Shown: piece after piece, positions 24,152-33,289 of the stretch | Position numbering within the stretch: position 1 is the first letter of the stretch | Layout: each line of letters begins with the position of its first letter | From: Clostridium sp. MCC353 | GTDB lineage: Bacteria > Bacillota > Clostridia > Lachnospirales > Lachnospiraceae | Length of the DNA: 59,856 nt | Assembly: GCF_018785315.1 (NCBI RefSeq) | Contig: NZ_WQPN01000016.1 | Coordinates: 1-59,856, forward strand | Direction: 5' to 3' | Program-made: the position numbers and the translations under genes | The notes under the pieces: model-generated | What the model saw: only the letters and a program-made list of their open reading frames with translations | Told to the model about the DNA's origin: nothing | Database searches by the model: none

Positions 24152-26155
24152 ATGGCTTATTATAAGATTCCGGAATTTACAGGCGAAACAGATGGAAAGA
24201 AAATAATATGGGAAGACGAAGGTGAAATCCTTTGGATGGAACCTTACGGCAGCGATGTAATAAGGGTGAGAGCCAGCCGCAGTTTAAGGATTGACGGCAG
24301 CAAAAATTGGACGCTTCTGCCGCCGGAGAATGCAAAAAACGCTTTTGTTGTAAAAGATAAATCAGAAGGAAGGCTGTATAACGGGAAAATAACGGGATCC
24401 ATAACTGGTGACGGAACAATCGCGTTTTACAATCAAAAAGGAACAATTTTATTAGAGGAATCCTGGATTGACGGGCGTGTAAATACTGCCCCATTAAGAC
24501 GGGCCAGGGAATACAATGTGCTGGCAGGAGACGTCTTTGAGACGGACGTATACTTTAAACCCAGGGAAAATGAGCATTTTTATGGTTTGGGGCAGGAACC
24601 TAACGGATGTTTTGACCTGAAAGGCGCGTCTGTAGAATTGGTACAGAAAAATACAAAGTGTACCATTCCATTCCTCTTTTCTTCGTTGGGATATGGGATT
24701 ATATGGAACAATCCTGCCGTGGGCCGGGCAGAGCTGGGAACGAATCATACCAGATGGCATGCCAATGCCTGTGGGCAAATCGATTATCTTGTAATCGCCG
24801 GTGATACGCCGGAAGACATATTGAAGGCTTATGCCAGGATTACCGGATATGCGCCGGTGCTTCCCCGATGGGCTATGGGATTGTGGCAGTCTAAATTACG
24901 TTATGAGAACCAGGAAGAAGTTTTAGAAGTGGTGAGAGAATATGCGAGAAGAAAAATACCGCTGTCAGTAATCATAATTGATTATTTTCATTGGACCCAA
25001 CAGGGCGAGTGGAAGTTTGATCCGGAATGCTGGCCAGATCCGGAAGGGATGGTAAAAGAAGCAGAAAAATTAGGAACGAAAATTATGGTTTCCGTCTGGC
25101 CGACTGTGGATCCCAGAAGCGAAAATTACACGGAAATGAAGAAAAATAATTATTTAATCAAGGCGGAAAAAGGGGTTAACGTTCAGTTTATGTTCTATGG
25201 ACCGGAAACCTACTATGATGCGACTCATGAAGGCGCCAGAAAATACATATGGTCCAAGATGAAAGAAAATTATTTCAAATTGGGGATTAAGAACTACTGG
25301 CTGGACGAAGCGGAGCCTGAATACAGACCTTATGATTTTGATAATGTCAGATATTATGCGGGAAATGGAATGGAAGTGAGCAGTATTTATCCTTTTTATC
25401 ATGCTAAGGCATTTTATGACGGTGCAAAAGAGGCGGGCGCAGATGAAGTGGTTAATCTGGTTCGGTGCGGGTGGCTCGGATCTCAGCGCCTGGGAGCAGT
25501 AATCTGGTCCGGTGATGTGGAGTCATCATTTGACAGCCTGCAAAAGCAGATGAAGGCGGGACTGCATATGGCAATGTGCGGAATTCCCTGGTGGACAACC
25601 GATATAGGTGGGTTTGTAAACGGGGATCCGGAGGACGAAAAATTCAGGGAGCTGCTAATCAGATGGTTTCAGTATGGTATTTTCTGTCCGATTTTAAGGC
25701 TCCATGGTTACAGGCTGCCTTATATTGGACGGGAACTTGAGAATCCAAATGGGAGATGCTTCAGCGGTGGACCAAATGAAATCTGGAGTTTTGGTGATTA
25801 TGCGTATGGGATTTTGAAAAACTGTATTATGCTAAGGGAAAAGCTGATTCCCTATTTGGATCAGCAGATGAAATTGGCATCCGGTACAGGAGTGCCGGTG
25901 ATGCGTCCTATGTTTTTTGATTTTTATACAGATGAAAAAACCTATCTGATTGGAGATCAGTTTATGTTTGGCCCTGATATTTTGGTGGCTCCTGTTATAG
26001 AAGCGGGAAAAACACAGCGAACCGTATACCTGCCGGAGGGATGTATCTGGACGGATGCAGGAAGCGGCATGAAGTATACAGGAGGAAGAGAAATTACCGT
26101 ATCAGCAGGTATTGATACAATTCCTTATTTCTATAAAAATGATTTTATCTTATAG
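24152..26155 (+). CDS. GH31 family alpha-glycosidase
   Basis: A 667-residue GH31 enzyme without a signal peptide, hence cytoplasmic. An N-terminal galactose-mutarotase-like domain (about 1-235) is followed by the catalytic barrel. The nucleophile is Asp385 in YWLDEAEPE and the acid is Asp455 in IWSGDVESSFDSL; PWWTTDIGGFV and a distal beta-sandwich follow. The WLDEAEPE form is closer to alpha-xylosidase-type or unassigned GH31 subgroups than to maltases. The second in-frame ATG with GGAG at seven bases is used. It sits between the importer and the UROD-like genes, so it probably removes a terminal alpha-sugar from an imported glycoside. Confidence 0.9.
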   Translation: MAYYKIPEFTGETDGKKIIWEDEGEILWMEPYGSDVIRVRASRSLRIDGSKNWTLLPPENAKNAFVVKDKSEGRLYNGKITGSITGDGTIAFYNQKGTILLEESWIDGRVNTAPLRRAREYNVLAGDVFETDVYFKPRENEHFYGLGQEPNGCFDLKGASVELVQKNTKCTIPFLFSSLGYGIIWNNPAVGRAELGTNHTRWHANACGQIDYLVIAGDTPEDILKAYARITGYAPVLPRWAMGLWQSKLRYENQEEVLEVVREYARRKIPLSVIIIDYFHWTQQGEWKFDPECWPDPEGMVKEAEKLGTKIMVSVWPTVDPRSENYTEMKKNNYLIKAEKGVNVQFMFYGPETYYDATHEGARKYIWSKMKENYFKLGIKNYWLDEAEPEYRPYDFDNVRYYAGNGMEVSSIYPFYHAKAFYDGAKEAGADEVVNLVRCGWLGSQRLGAVIWSGDVESSFDSLQKQMKAGLHMAMCGIPWWTTDIGGFVNGDPEDEKFRELLIRWFQYGIFCPILRLHGYRLPYIGRELENPNGRCFSGGPNEIWSFGDYAYGILKNCIMLREKLIPYLDQQMKLASGTGVPVMRPMFFDFYTDEKTYLIGDQFMFGPDILVAPVIEAGKTQRTVYLPEGCIWTDAGSGMKYTGGREITVSAGIDTIPYFYKNDFIL

Positions 26156-26170
26156 GCTGGGAGGATGGTT

Positions 26171-27262
26171 ATGATTCATAAAGAAAACTGGGAAGAAACA
26201 AAACAGAGGTTTAAAGATTGGTGGATACAGGACAATACCGGAAGACCTCTGATATATATCAGTGCTGAAAGAGATAATATTAGAGATTTTTTACCGAAAG
26301 AGGAGTTTTTTAAAAATCCTGATGATTACTATTTTAATGTTAAGCGGATGTGTCAATATTATAAATCTTACTGTGAAACTCATGACTTTATGGCAGAAGC
26401 CTTTCCAAATATTAATTTAAATTATGGAACAACTTCCATTGCGCTGTACTGTGGAGCGGAACCTGAATGCAGATGGGATACGATGTGGTACCGTCCGGCT
26501 CAAAAAAAATGCTGGGAGGAATTAGTGCAGCAGGGCGTTAATTACGAGGGTAAATGGTTAGAGAAGCATATTCAGATGATTCAGAAAGGTAAAAAATATG
26601 CCGGAGAAGATTATCTTTTGACCATTCCTGATATAGGAGGGAGTATGGATGTATTGTCACTTCTATTGGGCGCCGAAGAACTATGTTACGAATTAATGGA
26701 TGAATTTGATAAAGTTAAAGCAGCATCAGAAAGGCTTACAGAGTATTATGTCCGGATTTATGACCGGTTTTATGATTTGGTAAGAGATACGGATGGCAGC
26801 AGCGTTTTTACAGCATTCAAGGTCTGGGCGCCGGGCAGAACGGCCAAATTGGAGTGTGATTTCTGTGCGTTGATGAGCCCGGACCAGTTTAAGGCTTTGG
26901 CTGTCCCAGCGTTGAAAAAGCAGGCGGAGCATATGGATTATGCGTTTTATCATTTGGATGGTCCTGATGCCATAAAGCATTTGGATCAGATACTGGGGAT
27001 CGAAGCGATCAAGGCGATCCAATGGTCCCATGGGGCAGGAAATCCAGACGGCCTTTGGGATGGATGGTTTAGTAAGGTTCATGATAAAGTGATCAATGCA
27101 GGAAAATCCTTATACTTGTTTGTTGATGATCATCCTGCGGAGGAATCCATAGCAGGTATTAAAAGACTGACTGAAAGATATGGTTCCAAGGGAATATTTT
27201 TACGCTTTTTTGACGAAATGGATCAGGAAAAAGCAAATGCTGTTCTAAAAGGAATCGGATGA
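26171..27262 (+). CDS. UROD-superfamily protein A (HLDG type)
   Basis: A 363-residue protein that looks like a divergent member of the uroporphyrinogen decarboxylase/MtaA superfamily. The N terminus (WEETKQRFKDWWIQDNTGRP) and the barrel-like alternation with YHLDGPDAIKHLDQIL resemble uncharacterised UROD-like proteins. The usual HSCG metal motif is replaced by YHLDG, so the zinc and cobamide chemistry of MtaA is doubtful here. GGGAGG precedes the chosen ATG. It is the first of four such genes in one sugar-uptake operon, and its function is unknown. Confidence in the family is moderate, and I make no claim about the reaction. Confidence 0.6.
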   Translation: MIHKENWEETKQRFKDWWIQDNTGRPLIYISAERDNIRDFLPKEEFFKNPDDYYFNVKRMCQYYKSYCETHDFMAEAFPNINLNYGTTSIALYCGAEPECRWDTMWYRPAQKKCWEELVQQGVNYEGKWLEKHIQMIQKGKKYAGEDYLLTIPDIGGSMDVLSLLLGAEELCYELMDEFDKVKAASERLTEYYVRIYDRFYDLVRDTDGSSVFTAFKVWAPGRTAKLECDFCALMSPDQFKALAVPALKKQAEHMDYAFYHLDGPDAIKHLDQILGIEAIKAIQWSHGAGNPDGLWDGWFSKVHDKVINAGKSLYLFVDDHPAEESIAGIKRLTERYGSKGIFLRFFDEMDQEKANAVLKGIG

Positions 27263-27272
27263 GGGGCCTAAG

Positions 27273-28544
27273 ATGATTGAATATTTTGATGAACGTAAAG
27301 ATACCATGTTTGGAACAATAGGCACAATAAATCAGGAGGAAAAAGATTTAATCCGGAGCCTTGCTTCACAGGTTATGGAAATAGGCAGCAGCCCCAGGCA
27401 GAAGGAGAAGATAGAACTGCATCAAAAAAACAATATGCTTCAGGCGGATACTCCTGTACTTCTGGCTTTCCTTGATAAAGGTTCCTGGGAAGAAATTCTG
27501 CCGGAGTCCACTATGAAAATAAAAGACCCGTTTTGGAGGAGCTATGAGTTATATTTAAGACGTTTAATTTACAGGGGAAAATATATTCACGATGATTATG
27601 TGATAGAACCTGTAATAGAAGTGCCGTTGGTCTTTCATTTTACCGGCTGGGGAATACAAAAAAAGCATAAGGAAGGAGCCGGAAAGGGTGGATCATGGGG
27701 ATTCTGCCAGACGTTGAAAACGTTAGAAGAAGTAAGGAAACTAAAAGATATTGATGTTTTGATCGACCGTAAAAAAACCGGACAGAACTATGAAGCCGTC
27801 AAAGAGGTGTTCGGTGACAGTATTTGCGTTAGACAGGATACCTGTATACCTATACGCCCTGCGCTTCTGCGCGACTTGGCAGAATTAAGGGGATTGGAAC
27901 AATTGATGTACGATTTGGTAGATGATCCGGAATTAGTTCATGAAGGTTTGAGCTTTATGGCAGACAGCTATATTAGATTAATTAAAAAAATGGAGAGAGA
28001 ACATTTAATAGCGCCGAACAACAGAAATCATTACGTTGGTTCAGGAGGCGTTGGTTTTTGCAGGAAATTGGAGCCTGAGAGCGGAAATAGTCCTGGCTGC
28101 CTTAATATGTGGGGATTTGGAGAGGCACAGGAGTTAGCTTTGGTATCACCCTCCATGTATGAGGAATTTGCTGTGGAACATTTAAAACCGGTTTTAAATT
28201 TATTCGGGTTAAACTGCTTTGCCTGCTGCGAATCTCTGGATGGTAAATATGAGATAATTAAAAGTATCAAAAATCTGCGCAGGGTTTCGGTAAGCCCATG
28301 GTCTGATTTAAAACTGGCGGTCCAGGCATTGGAAGACAGATACTTAATCTCATGGAAACCGAATCCCACAATTGTTGGTTCCGGTTTTGATAAGGACCGG
28401 GCAGCTAAAGACATCAGGCGTGCGCTGGAATTAACAAAAGACTGTCATATGGAAATTATTATGAAAGATTTGATAACAGTGAATAAAAAGCCAGAAAACC
28501 TTTTCTCGTGGTTAGACATGGTGAAGAGGGAAATTGGAAGATAA
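27273..28544 (+). CDS. UROD-superfamily protein B (CCES type)
   Basis: A 423-residue protein, longer than its neighbours, with a UROD-like barrel in its C-terminal two thirds. Where the HSCG motif is expected it has ACCESLDGK, keeping cysteines but not the histidine. An arginine-containing segment, SICVRQDTCIPIRPALL, and YDLVDDPELVHEGLSFM are typical of this uncharacterised branch. GAGGGG lies before the ATG, 10 bases after the previous gene. With three other superfamily members of different active-site type alongside, a multi-step conversion or a heteromeric complex is more likely than gene redundancy. The reaction is unknown. Confidence 0.6.
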   Translation: MIEYFDERKDTMFGTIGTINQEEKDLIRSLASQVMEIGSSPRQKEKIELHQKNNMLQADTPVLLAFLDKGSWEEILPESTMKIKDPFWRSYELYLRRLIYRGKYIHDDYVIEPVIEVPLVFHFTGWGIQKKHKEGAGKGGSWGFCQTLKTLEEVRKLKDIDVLIDRKKTGQNYEAVKEVFGDSICVRQDTCIPIRPALLRDLAELRGLEQLMYDLVDDPELVHEGLSFMADSYIRLIKKMEREHLIAPNNRNHYVGSGGVGFCRKLEPESGNSPGCLNMWGFGEAQELALVSPSMYEEFAVEHLKPVLNLFGLNCFACCESLDGKYEIIKSIKNLRRVSVSPWSDLKLAVQALEDRYLISWKPNPTIVGSGFDKDRAAKDIRRALELTKDCHMEIIMKDLITVNKKPENLFSWLDMVKREIGR

Positions 28545-28557
28545 ACAGGAGGGAGAT

Positions 28558-30348
28558 ATGGACAGAAGCAAAAGAATTTATGAAAATCTGGAGTTTGTGT
28601 ATGGGAAGCAGGCGGCTGAAAAGCTGTTCCCGCAGTTGATGGATATGGCTGAAAAATATCGGAATAAAATTGGAGAAAGAAAAAGTAAAGCAGGATACGG
28701 CCCTGTTTTAGCAGGTGATTTGGATGAAAAAGACGTGATTTTGATTACATATGGTGATAATTTTAAGAAGGATGCGTCACATTCAGCTTTAGAAAATCTA
28801 AAACGTTTTTCTGATAAATATTTGAAGGAAAAAATAACAATTATCCATCTGCTCCCATTTTTTCCCTATTCTTCAGATGATGGTTTTTCTGTAATCGATT
28901 ATTGCGAAGTAAATGAGGATATGGGAACCTGGCAGGACATTGATGCAATGGCAGAGAATTTCCGGTTGATGTTCGATTATGTAGCGAACCATATTTCGGC
29001 AAAAAGCATGTGGTTTGAGGAGTTTCTGGCGGGAAATCCCCAGTATCAGAATTATTTTGTTATATCTGAAGAGTCTCCTGAATTAAAAAAAGTAACACGT
29101 CCCAGGACGAACCCTTTATTGACGGAGTTTCAAAGGGAGAACGGAGGGCCTGTTAAAGTTTGGACTACCTTCAGCCCGGATCAGGTGGATATTAATTATT
29201 CCAGCCCGGAAGTATTCTTAAAAATGTCTCAGATCCTTATGGAATATTATCTGCATGGAGCCAGCCTTATCCGTTTAGATGCCATTCTCTATATGTGGAA
29301 AGAACTTGGCACGGAATGCGTCCATCTGCCTCAAACCCATGCTTTAATCCGTACATGGAGGGCTCTGACGGAATATGTGATGCCTGAAGGCGTGATACTG
29401 GCTGAAGTGAGCGCGCCTCATGAAAAAAACATGTCCTATTTGGGAGATGGAAATAATGAGTGTCATATGATTTACCAATTCCCCCTGGCGCCGCTGGTAC
29501 TCTATAGTATGCTGAAACAGAATACGGAAAAATTGAGAAATTGGGCACAGACAGTTGAAACACCTGGGGAAAACGTAACATTTTTTAATTTGTTGGCATG
29601 TCATGATGGAATTGGTGTAATGCCGGCCAGAGGGATTCTGCCTGAAGAGGAAATTCTGTGGCTGGCAAAAGAGGTGAAGAAAAGAGGCGGGGATGTATCT
29701 TACAAGTCTAATGAAGACGGTACTGAAAGCCCTTATGAGCTGAATATTGTTTACAGGGATGCTGTCCGGGATTTATCTGCTGATGAGGATACCAATACCA
29801 AACGTTTTTTATGTGCATATGCAGTCATAATGGCGATGAAAGGTGTTCCGGGATTATATATTCATGCTCTTTTGGGATCCCATAATTCACCGGAAGAGGT
29901 TTTGAACACGGGAATTAAACGTTCCATTAACCGGAAAAAGTTTGATTTGGAAGAGATTGAAAGAGATTTAAATGATTTCTCATCTTACCGCCGGCCCGTT
30001 ATGCAGGGGTTTGATACGATGATCCGGCTTAGGAGAGAAATTAAGGCATTTGATCCCTATGGTGAAATGAAGGTGCTGGACAAGGGGGATTGTGTATTTG
30101 CTGTTCTGAGAATTGATAGGAAAAAAGAACAGGCAGCAGTAGCAGTCTGTAATATGACACAAAATAGTCAGAAGTTAAAGTTTTCTGTGGAGGAGCTGGA
30201 ACAGTCAATTGGCAGAAGTATTAAGCAGTTTGGTTTTTATGAAGCGTTTTCCGGTTTCGAAATTGAATTAAAGCAGGGATTATTTGAAGTGGTTTTAAAA
30301 CCTTATGAATATCAATGGATTCTTGAAAGGAATGGGGAAAAGATATGA
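28558..30348 (+). CDS. GH13_18 glycoside phosphorylase (sucrose/glucosylglycerate type)
   Basis: A 596-residue GH13 enzyme. Catalytic residues are visible: nucleophile Asp241 in LIRLDAILY, acid/base Glu283 in ILAEVSAPH and the third acid in CHDGIG (Asp350). The HLLPFFPYSSDDGFSVIDY segment is the signature of the sucrose phosphorylase subfamily. At about 600 residues with WKELGTECVHLPQTH it resembles glucosylglycerate phosphorylase (YcjM) more than the roughly 500-residue sucrose phosphorylase. It would split an alpha-glucoside with phosphate to glucose 1-phosphate plus aglycone. It is embedded between UROD-like genes, suggesting that the aglycone feeds them or that they prepare the substrate. 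Confidence 0.88.
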   Translation: MDRSKRIYENLEFVYGKQAAEKLFPQLMDMAEKYRNKIGERKSKAGYGPVLAGDLDEKDVILITYGDNFKKDASHSALENLKRFSDKYLKEKITIIHLLPFFPYSSDDGFSVIDYCEVNEDMGTWQDIDAMAENFRLMFDYVANHISAKSMWFEEFLAGNPQYQNYFVISEESPELKKVTRPRTNPLLTEFQRENGGPVKVWTTFSPDQVDINYSSPEVFLKMSQILMEYYLHGASLIRLDAILYMWKELGTECVHLPQTHALIRTWRALTEYVMPEGVILAEVSAPHEKNMSYLGDGNNECHMIYQFPLAPLVLYSMLKQNTEKLRNWAQTVETPGENVTFFNLLACHDGIGVMPARGILPEEEILWLAKEVKKRGGDVSYKSNEDGTESPYELNIVYRDAVRDLSADEDTNTKRFLCAYAVIMAMKGVPGLYIHALLGSHNSPEEVLNTGIKRSINRKKFDLEEIERDLNDFSSYRRPVMQGFDTMIRLRREIKAFDPYGEMKVLDKGDCVFAVLRIDRKKEQAAVAVCNMTQNSQKLKFSVEELEQSIGRSIKQFGFYEAFSGFEIELKQGLFEVVLKPYEYQWILERNGEKI

Positions 30349-31601
30349 ACTCAAGGGAACGCGTACAAGCAGTAATTCATGGACAGATACCGGATCGAAT
30401 TCCAATTGATATTGGCGGGAGCACACTGACTGGGATAAGTGTGGATGAATATATTGAAGTTGCCGATTATTTGGGAATTGACTGCGAAATGCCAAAGGTG
30501 GTGGATCAATATCAAATGCTGGCACGGGTAGAAGGGCCAATCCGGGACTGGTTTCACAGCGATGTGATATGCCTGGAAAATCCAACGGTATCCTGGGGAT
30601 ACAAAAACCGGAATTGGAAACCGTGGAGGACAGAGACTGGAAATAATGTATTGGTTCCTGGGGAATTTAATGTCAAAAGACTGGAAAATGGAAGTCTGGA
30701 ATTAAAAGACTGCGATGGAAAAACGGCTGGCCGGATGCCAAAAGGCGGCTTGTATTTTGACAGAATTTTTCCGAATATAAAAATAAATCTGATGGATGAA
30801 ATCGAATTTATGGATCCGGATGAATTTAAGAAAACAATACCTTTATATACGGATGAGGAACTGAAGATAATCGAAAAAAGAGGGGATTTTTTTGCGAAGA
30901 ACACAGAACTTTCAGTTTTGGGTGAGTTTCTAAAGGGAAATTTGGGAACTTCCGGTGTTTTTGCGGGACACCCGTTTACCCAGTGGATGTGTGTGGTAAT
31001 GCTGGAGCCCGACTATGCTGTTTCTTTAGTTGAGGCATATGCAGAAAGGACAATTGAAAATTTCAAACTCTATCGTCAGGCTGTAGGAAATAATATTGAT
31101 ACCATATTTGTGTCTTCAACTGACTTTGGAACTCAAAACGCGGAATTTTACCGTCCGGATGTATTTAAAGAAATATATTTTCCGAGCTATAAAAAAATTA
31201 ATGATTATATACATGGGAACAGTGAGTATAAAATCATTTTCCATAGCTGTGGATCTATTCGAAATATTCTGCCATATTTTGTTGAAGCGGGAGTGGATAT
31301 TCTGAATCCGGTTCAAATATCAGCGGCAGGAATGGATGCAGGGGAATTAAAAAAAGAATTTGGAGATAAGATTATTTTTTGGGGAGGAGGAATTGATACC
31401 CAGCATATATACCCCGATGGTACAGCAGAAGAAGTACGGGCTCATGTGAAAGAACGAATAGAAATTCTGGGAAAAGACGGCGGCTTTGTGTTCACACCGA
31501 TTCACAATACCCAATATGGTGTGCCTCCGGAAAATATAGAAGCGATGATTGAAACTGTATTAAAATATGGCAGATATGATTCCGGGAGGGGAGAAAAATG
31601 A
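30345..31601 (+). CDS. UROD-superfamily protein C (HSCG type)
   Basis: A 418-residue uroporphyrinogen-decarboxylase-family protein. The N terminus, MNSRERVQAVIHGQIPDRIPIDIGG, is the classical UROD/MtaA opening. The C-terminal half has IFHSCGSI, the His-x-Cys-Gly motif that binds zinc in methylcobamide methyltransferases of this superfamily, followed by DILNPVQISAAGMD and GGGIDTQH. True heme-pathway UROD is shorter (about 350 residues), and no heme genes are nearby. The start overlaps the phosphorylase stop (ATGA), so translation is coupled. The reaction is unknown; methyl transfer or decarboxylation of a sugar-linked acid are options. Confidence 0.78.
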   Translation: MNSRERVQAVIHGQIPDRIPIDIGGSTLTGISVDEYIEVADYLGIDCEMPKVVDQYQMLARVEGPIRDWFHSDVICLENPTVSWGYKNRNWKPWRTETGNNVLVPGEFNVKRLENGSLELKDCDGKTAGRMPKGGLYFDRIFPNIKINLMDEIEFMDPDEFKKTIPLYTDEELKIIEKRGDFFAKNTELSVLGEFLKGNLGTSGVFAGHPFTQWMCVVMLEPDYAVSLVEAYAERTIENFKLYRQAVGNNIDTIFVSSTDFGTQNAEFYRPDVFKEIYFPSYKKINDYIHGNSEYKIIFHSCGSIRNILPYFVEAGVDILNPVQISAAGMDAGELKKEFGDKIIFWGGGIDTQHIYPDGTAEEVRAHVKERIEILGKDGGFVFTPIHNTQYGVPPENIEAMIETVLKYGRYDSGRGEK

Positions 31602-32623
31602 AAATAAACAGGGAACCTGATTTTAGAAACATAGAGGCGGTACTGGAGAAAAGAATACCTTCCCGCCCAACTTTATTTGAATTTTATTTGAACAACCGGC
31701 TTTATTCCAAGTATGGAAGTCCTTATTTTAAGGAAAGGGATAATGATGTATTCCCAGAATACCAAGGGATGATTATGGCATACAAGAACCTTGGGTATGA
31801 TTATGCTACCATAAAAGGATGTGATTTGTCATTTAAGCCATTGGGCAAAAAAACTCAAAGGACAATTTCATTAAATGATAATGTTAAAATTTGGGACAGA
31901 GAAAGTTTTAATAAATTTCCATGGCCCGATCCTGAAGAATATGACTATTCCCGCCTGAAAGAGGCTGAAGATTTCATGCCTTCAGGGATGAAGCTGATTG
32001 TTTTTGGAGCCGGCGGAGTTTTAGAAAATGTTATAACCCTGCTTGGATATGAGAATCTTTGTATGCTTCTTTATGACGATCCTCAGTTAGTGGAGGACGT
32101 GTTTGAAAAAGTTGGAACTATTTTTATACAATATTACGATATAGTGTCAAAGTATCCGTCTGTGGGGGCGGTTATGTCAAATGATGACTGGGGTTTTAAT
32201 ACCCAGACCATGCTTTCAGTTGACGATATGAGACGTCTGGTGTTTCCGTGGCATAAAGAGATTGTAAGACGGGCCCATCAGGCGGGGAAATATGCGATTC
32301 TCCATTCCTGCGGAAATTATTCAAAAATTGAAGAGGATATTATCAACGATATGAAATACGATGCAAAACATTCATACGAAGACAATATTATTCCTGTGGA
32401 AAAGGCATATGAGGCCTGGAGGGGAAAAATAGCCGTATTAGGAGGGCTGGATTTGAATTTCATGATTTGCGCGGATGAAGAAGAGATATTTAACCGGTCG
32501 CGAACGTTAGTAGAAGCTTCTATGCGTTACGGCGGATACGCATTGGGAACCGGAAACAGTGTACCGGATTACGTGCCGGACAGCCACTATGAAGCGATGA
32601 TCCGCGCGGCTTTAGTTGAATGA
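31598..32623 (+). CDS. UROD-superfamily protein D (HSCG type)
   Basis: A 341-residue UROD-family protein. It has RIPSRPTLFEF at the N terminus, AVMSNDDWGFNTQTMLSVDDMRRLVFPWHK in the middle, ILHSCGNYSKIE as metal motif and LGGLDLNF plus ALGTGNSVPDYVP near the end, all usual for MtaA/UROD-like proteins. GGAGGGG precedes the ATG, which overlaps the stop of protein C (ATGA). It is the last gene of the operon before a strong terminator. Together with protein C it keeps the HSCG motif, unlike proteins A and B. No corrinoid protein gene is present in the operon. Confidence 0.78.
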   Translation: MKINREPDFRNIEAVLEKRIPSRPTLFEFYLNNRLYSKYGSPYFKERDNDVFPEYQGMIMAYKNLGYDYATIKGCDLSFKPLGKKTQRTISLNDNVKIWDRESFNKFPWPDPEEYDYSRLKEAEDFMPSGMKLIVFGAGGVLENVITLLGYENLCMLLYDDPQLVEDVFEKVGTIFIQYYDIVSKYPSVGAVMSNDDWGFNTQTMLSVDDMRRLVFPWHKEIVRRAHQAGKYAILHSCGNYSKIEEDIINDMKYDAKHSYEDNIIPVEKAYEAWRGKIAVLGGLDLNFMICADEEEIFNRSRTLVEASMRYGGYALGTGNSVPDYVPDSHYEAMIRAALVE

Positions 32624-32640
32624 GTCTATAACAGGATGGT

Positions 32641-32677
32641 CTAAAAAGGTCATGCAGAAAAAACATGGCCTTTTTAG
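32641..32677. terminator. Bidirectional terminator of the UROD operon
   Basis: Stem CTAAAAAGGTCATG/CATGGCCTTTTTAG around a nine-base A-rich loop. T-rich on one side and A-rich on the other, it can end both the rightward operon and the leftward cell-wall-binding gene. Confidence 0.75.
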
Positions 32678-32700
32678 AGTGATCCTCAGAACAATTTAAT

Positions 32701-33153
32701 TTACCTCACGCCGAACTTCACTCCGCGCTTCAGCGTCCCATTGCTGTTCCACTCCTGATAAACATAGGGCTGTTCACCGGATGGTCCGTTTTCCGTAAAG
32801 TGATATGTTTTGCCGTCTACGGCAACGTCACCCTGAATTAACTGGCATTTGTTGTTCATGTAGTAGGCATTTCCGTTGACTTTGATTAAACCTGCCTGCA
32901 ATTCCCCTGAATCAGCGGCAAAATACCAGGTATTGTCACGCTGAATCCATCCGGTTCTCATGATCTGGTCGGAACCGAAAAAGAACCAGTGGTCTTTATA
33001 GCGAACCCAGTTGTTGGTGCAGTAGCTTCCGTCGCCCCACTGGTATTTGGTGCCTTCTGATGTGTTTACAAAACCTGCTGCAAATGATGTAAAGGCACTT
33101 CCCGCACTGAGCGTTAAAACTACGGCTGCAAGAGCCAATTTCTTTAATTTCAT
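32701..33153 (-). CDS. Secreted cell-wall-binding repeat protein
   Basis: A 150-residue protein with a clear signal peptide (KLKKLALAAVVLTLSAGSAF, cleavage likely near residue 26) followed by four to five short aromatic repeats of the cell-wall-binding/choline-binding type (WVRYKDHWFFFGSD, GWIQRDNTWYFAAD, GLIKVNGNAYYMN, GDVAVDGKTYHFTE). There is no catalytic domain, so it is a small surface-binding protein on its own. AGGAGGG precedes the ATG. It is isolated between a terminator and the thrS leader. Confidence 0.85.
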   Translation of the reverse strand: MKLKKLALAAVVLTLSAGSAFTSFAAGFVNTSEGTKYQWGDGSYCTNNWVRYKDHWFFFGSDQIMRTGWIQRDNTWYFAADSGELQAGLIKVNGNAYYMNNKCQLIQGDVAVDGKTYHFTENGPSGEQPYVYQEWNSNGTLKRGVKFGVR

Positions 33154-33253
33154 ATGAAAACCCTCCTTTTTTCTGTGTTCATCAGGATCTTACACCTTGG
33201 ACTTAGTCCAGGGTCAATACAGTTAATTTTTTCGTAAGAGAATCGTAGTGGTA

Positions 33254-33282
33254 TTGACAAAAGTTTCGATTAGGTCTATACT
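33254..33282 (+). promoter_or_regulatory. thrS promoter
   Basis: TTGACA and TATACT with a 17-base spacer lie just ahead of the T-box leader, a good vegetative promoter. Confidence 0.8.
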
Positions 33283-33289
33283 GTGGAAA

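Noticed and set aside
30345-32623. Heme biosynthesis assignment (hemE) for the UROD-family genes
   Set aside because: Four paralogues with varied active sites sit in a sugar operon with no other heme genes; lengths and motifs fit the broad superfamily, not HemE.
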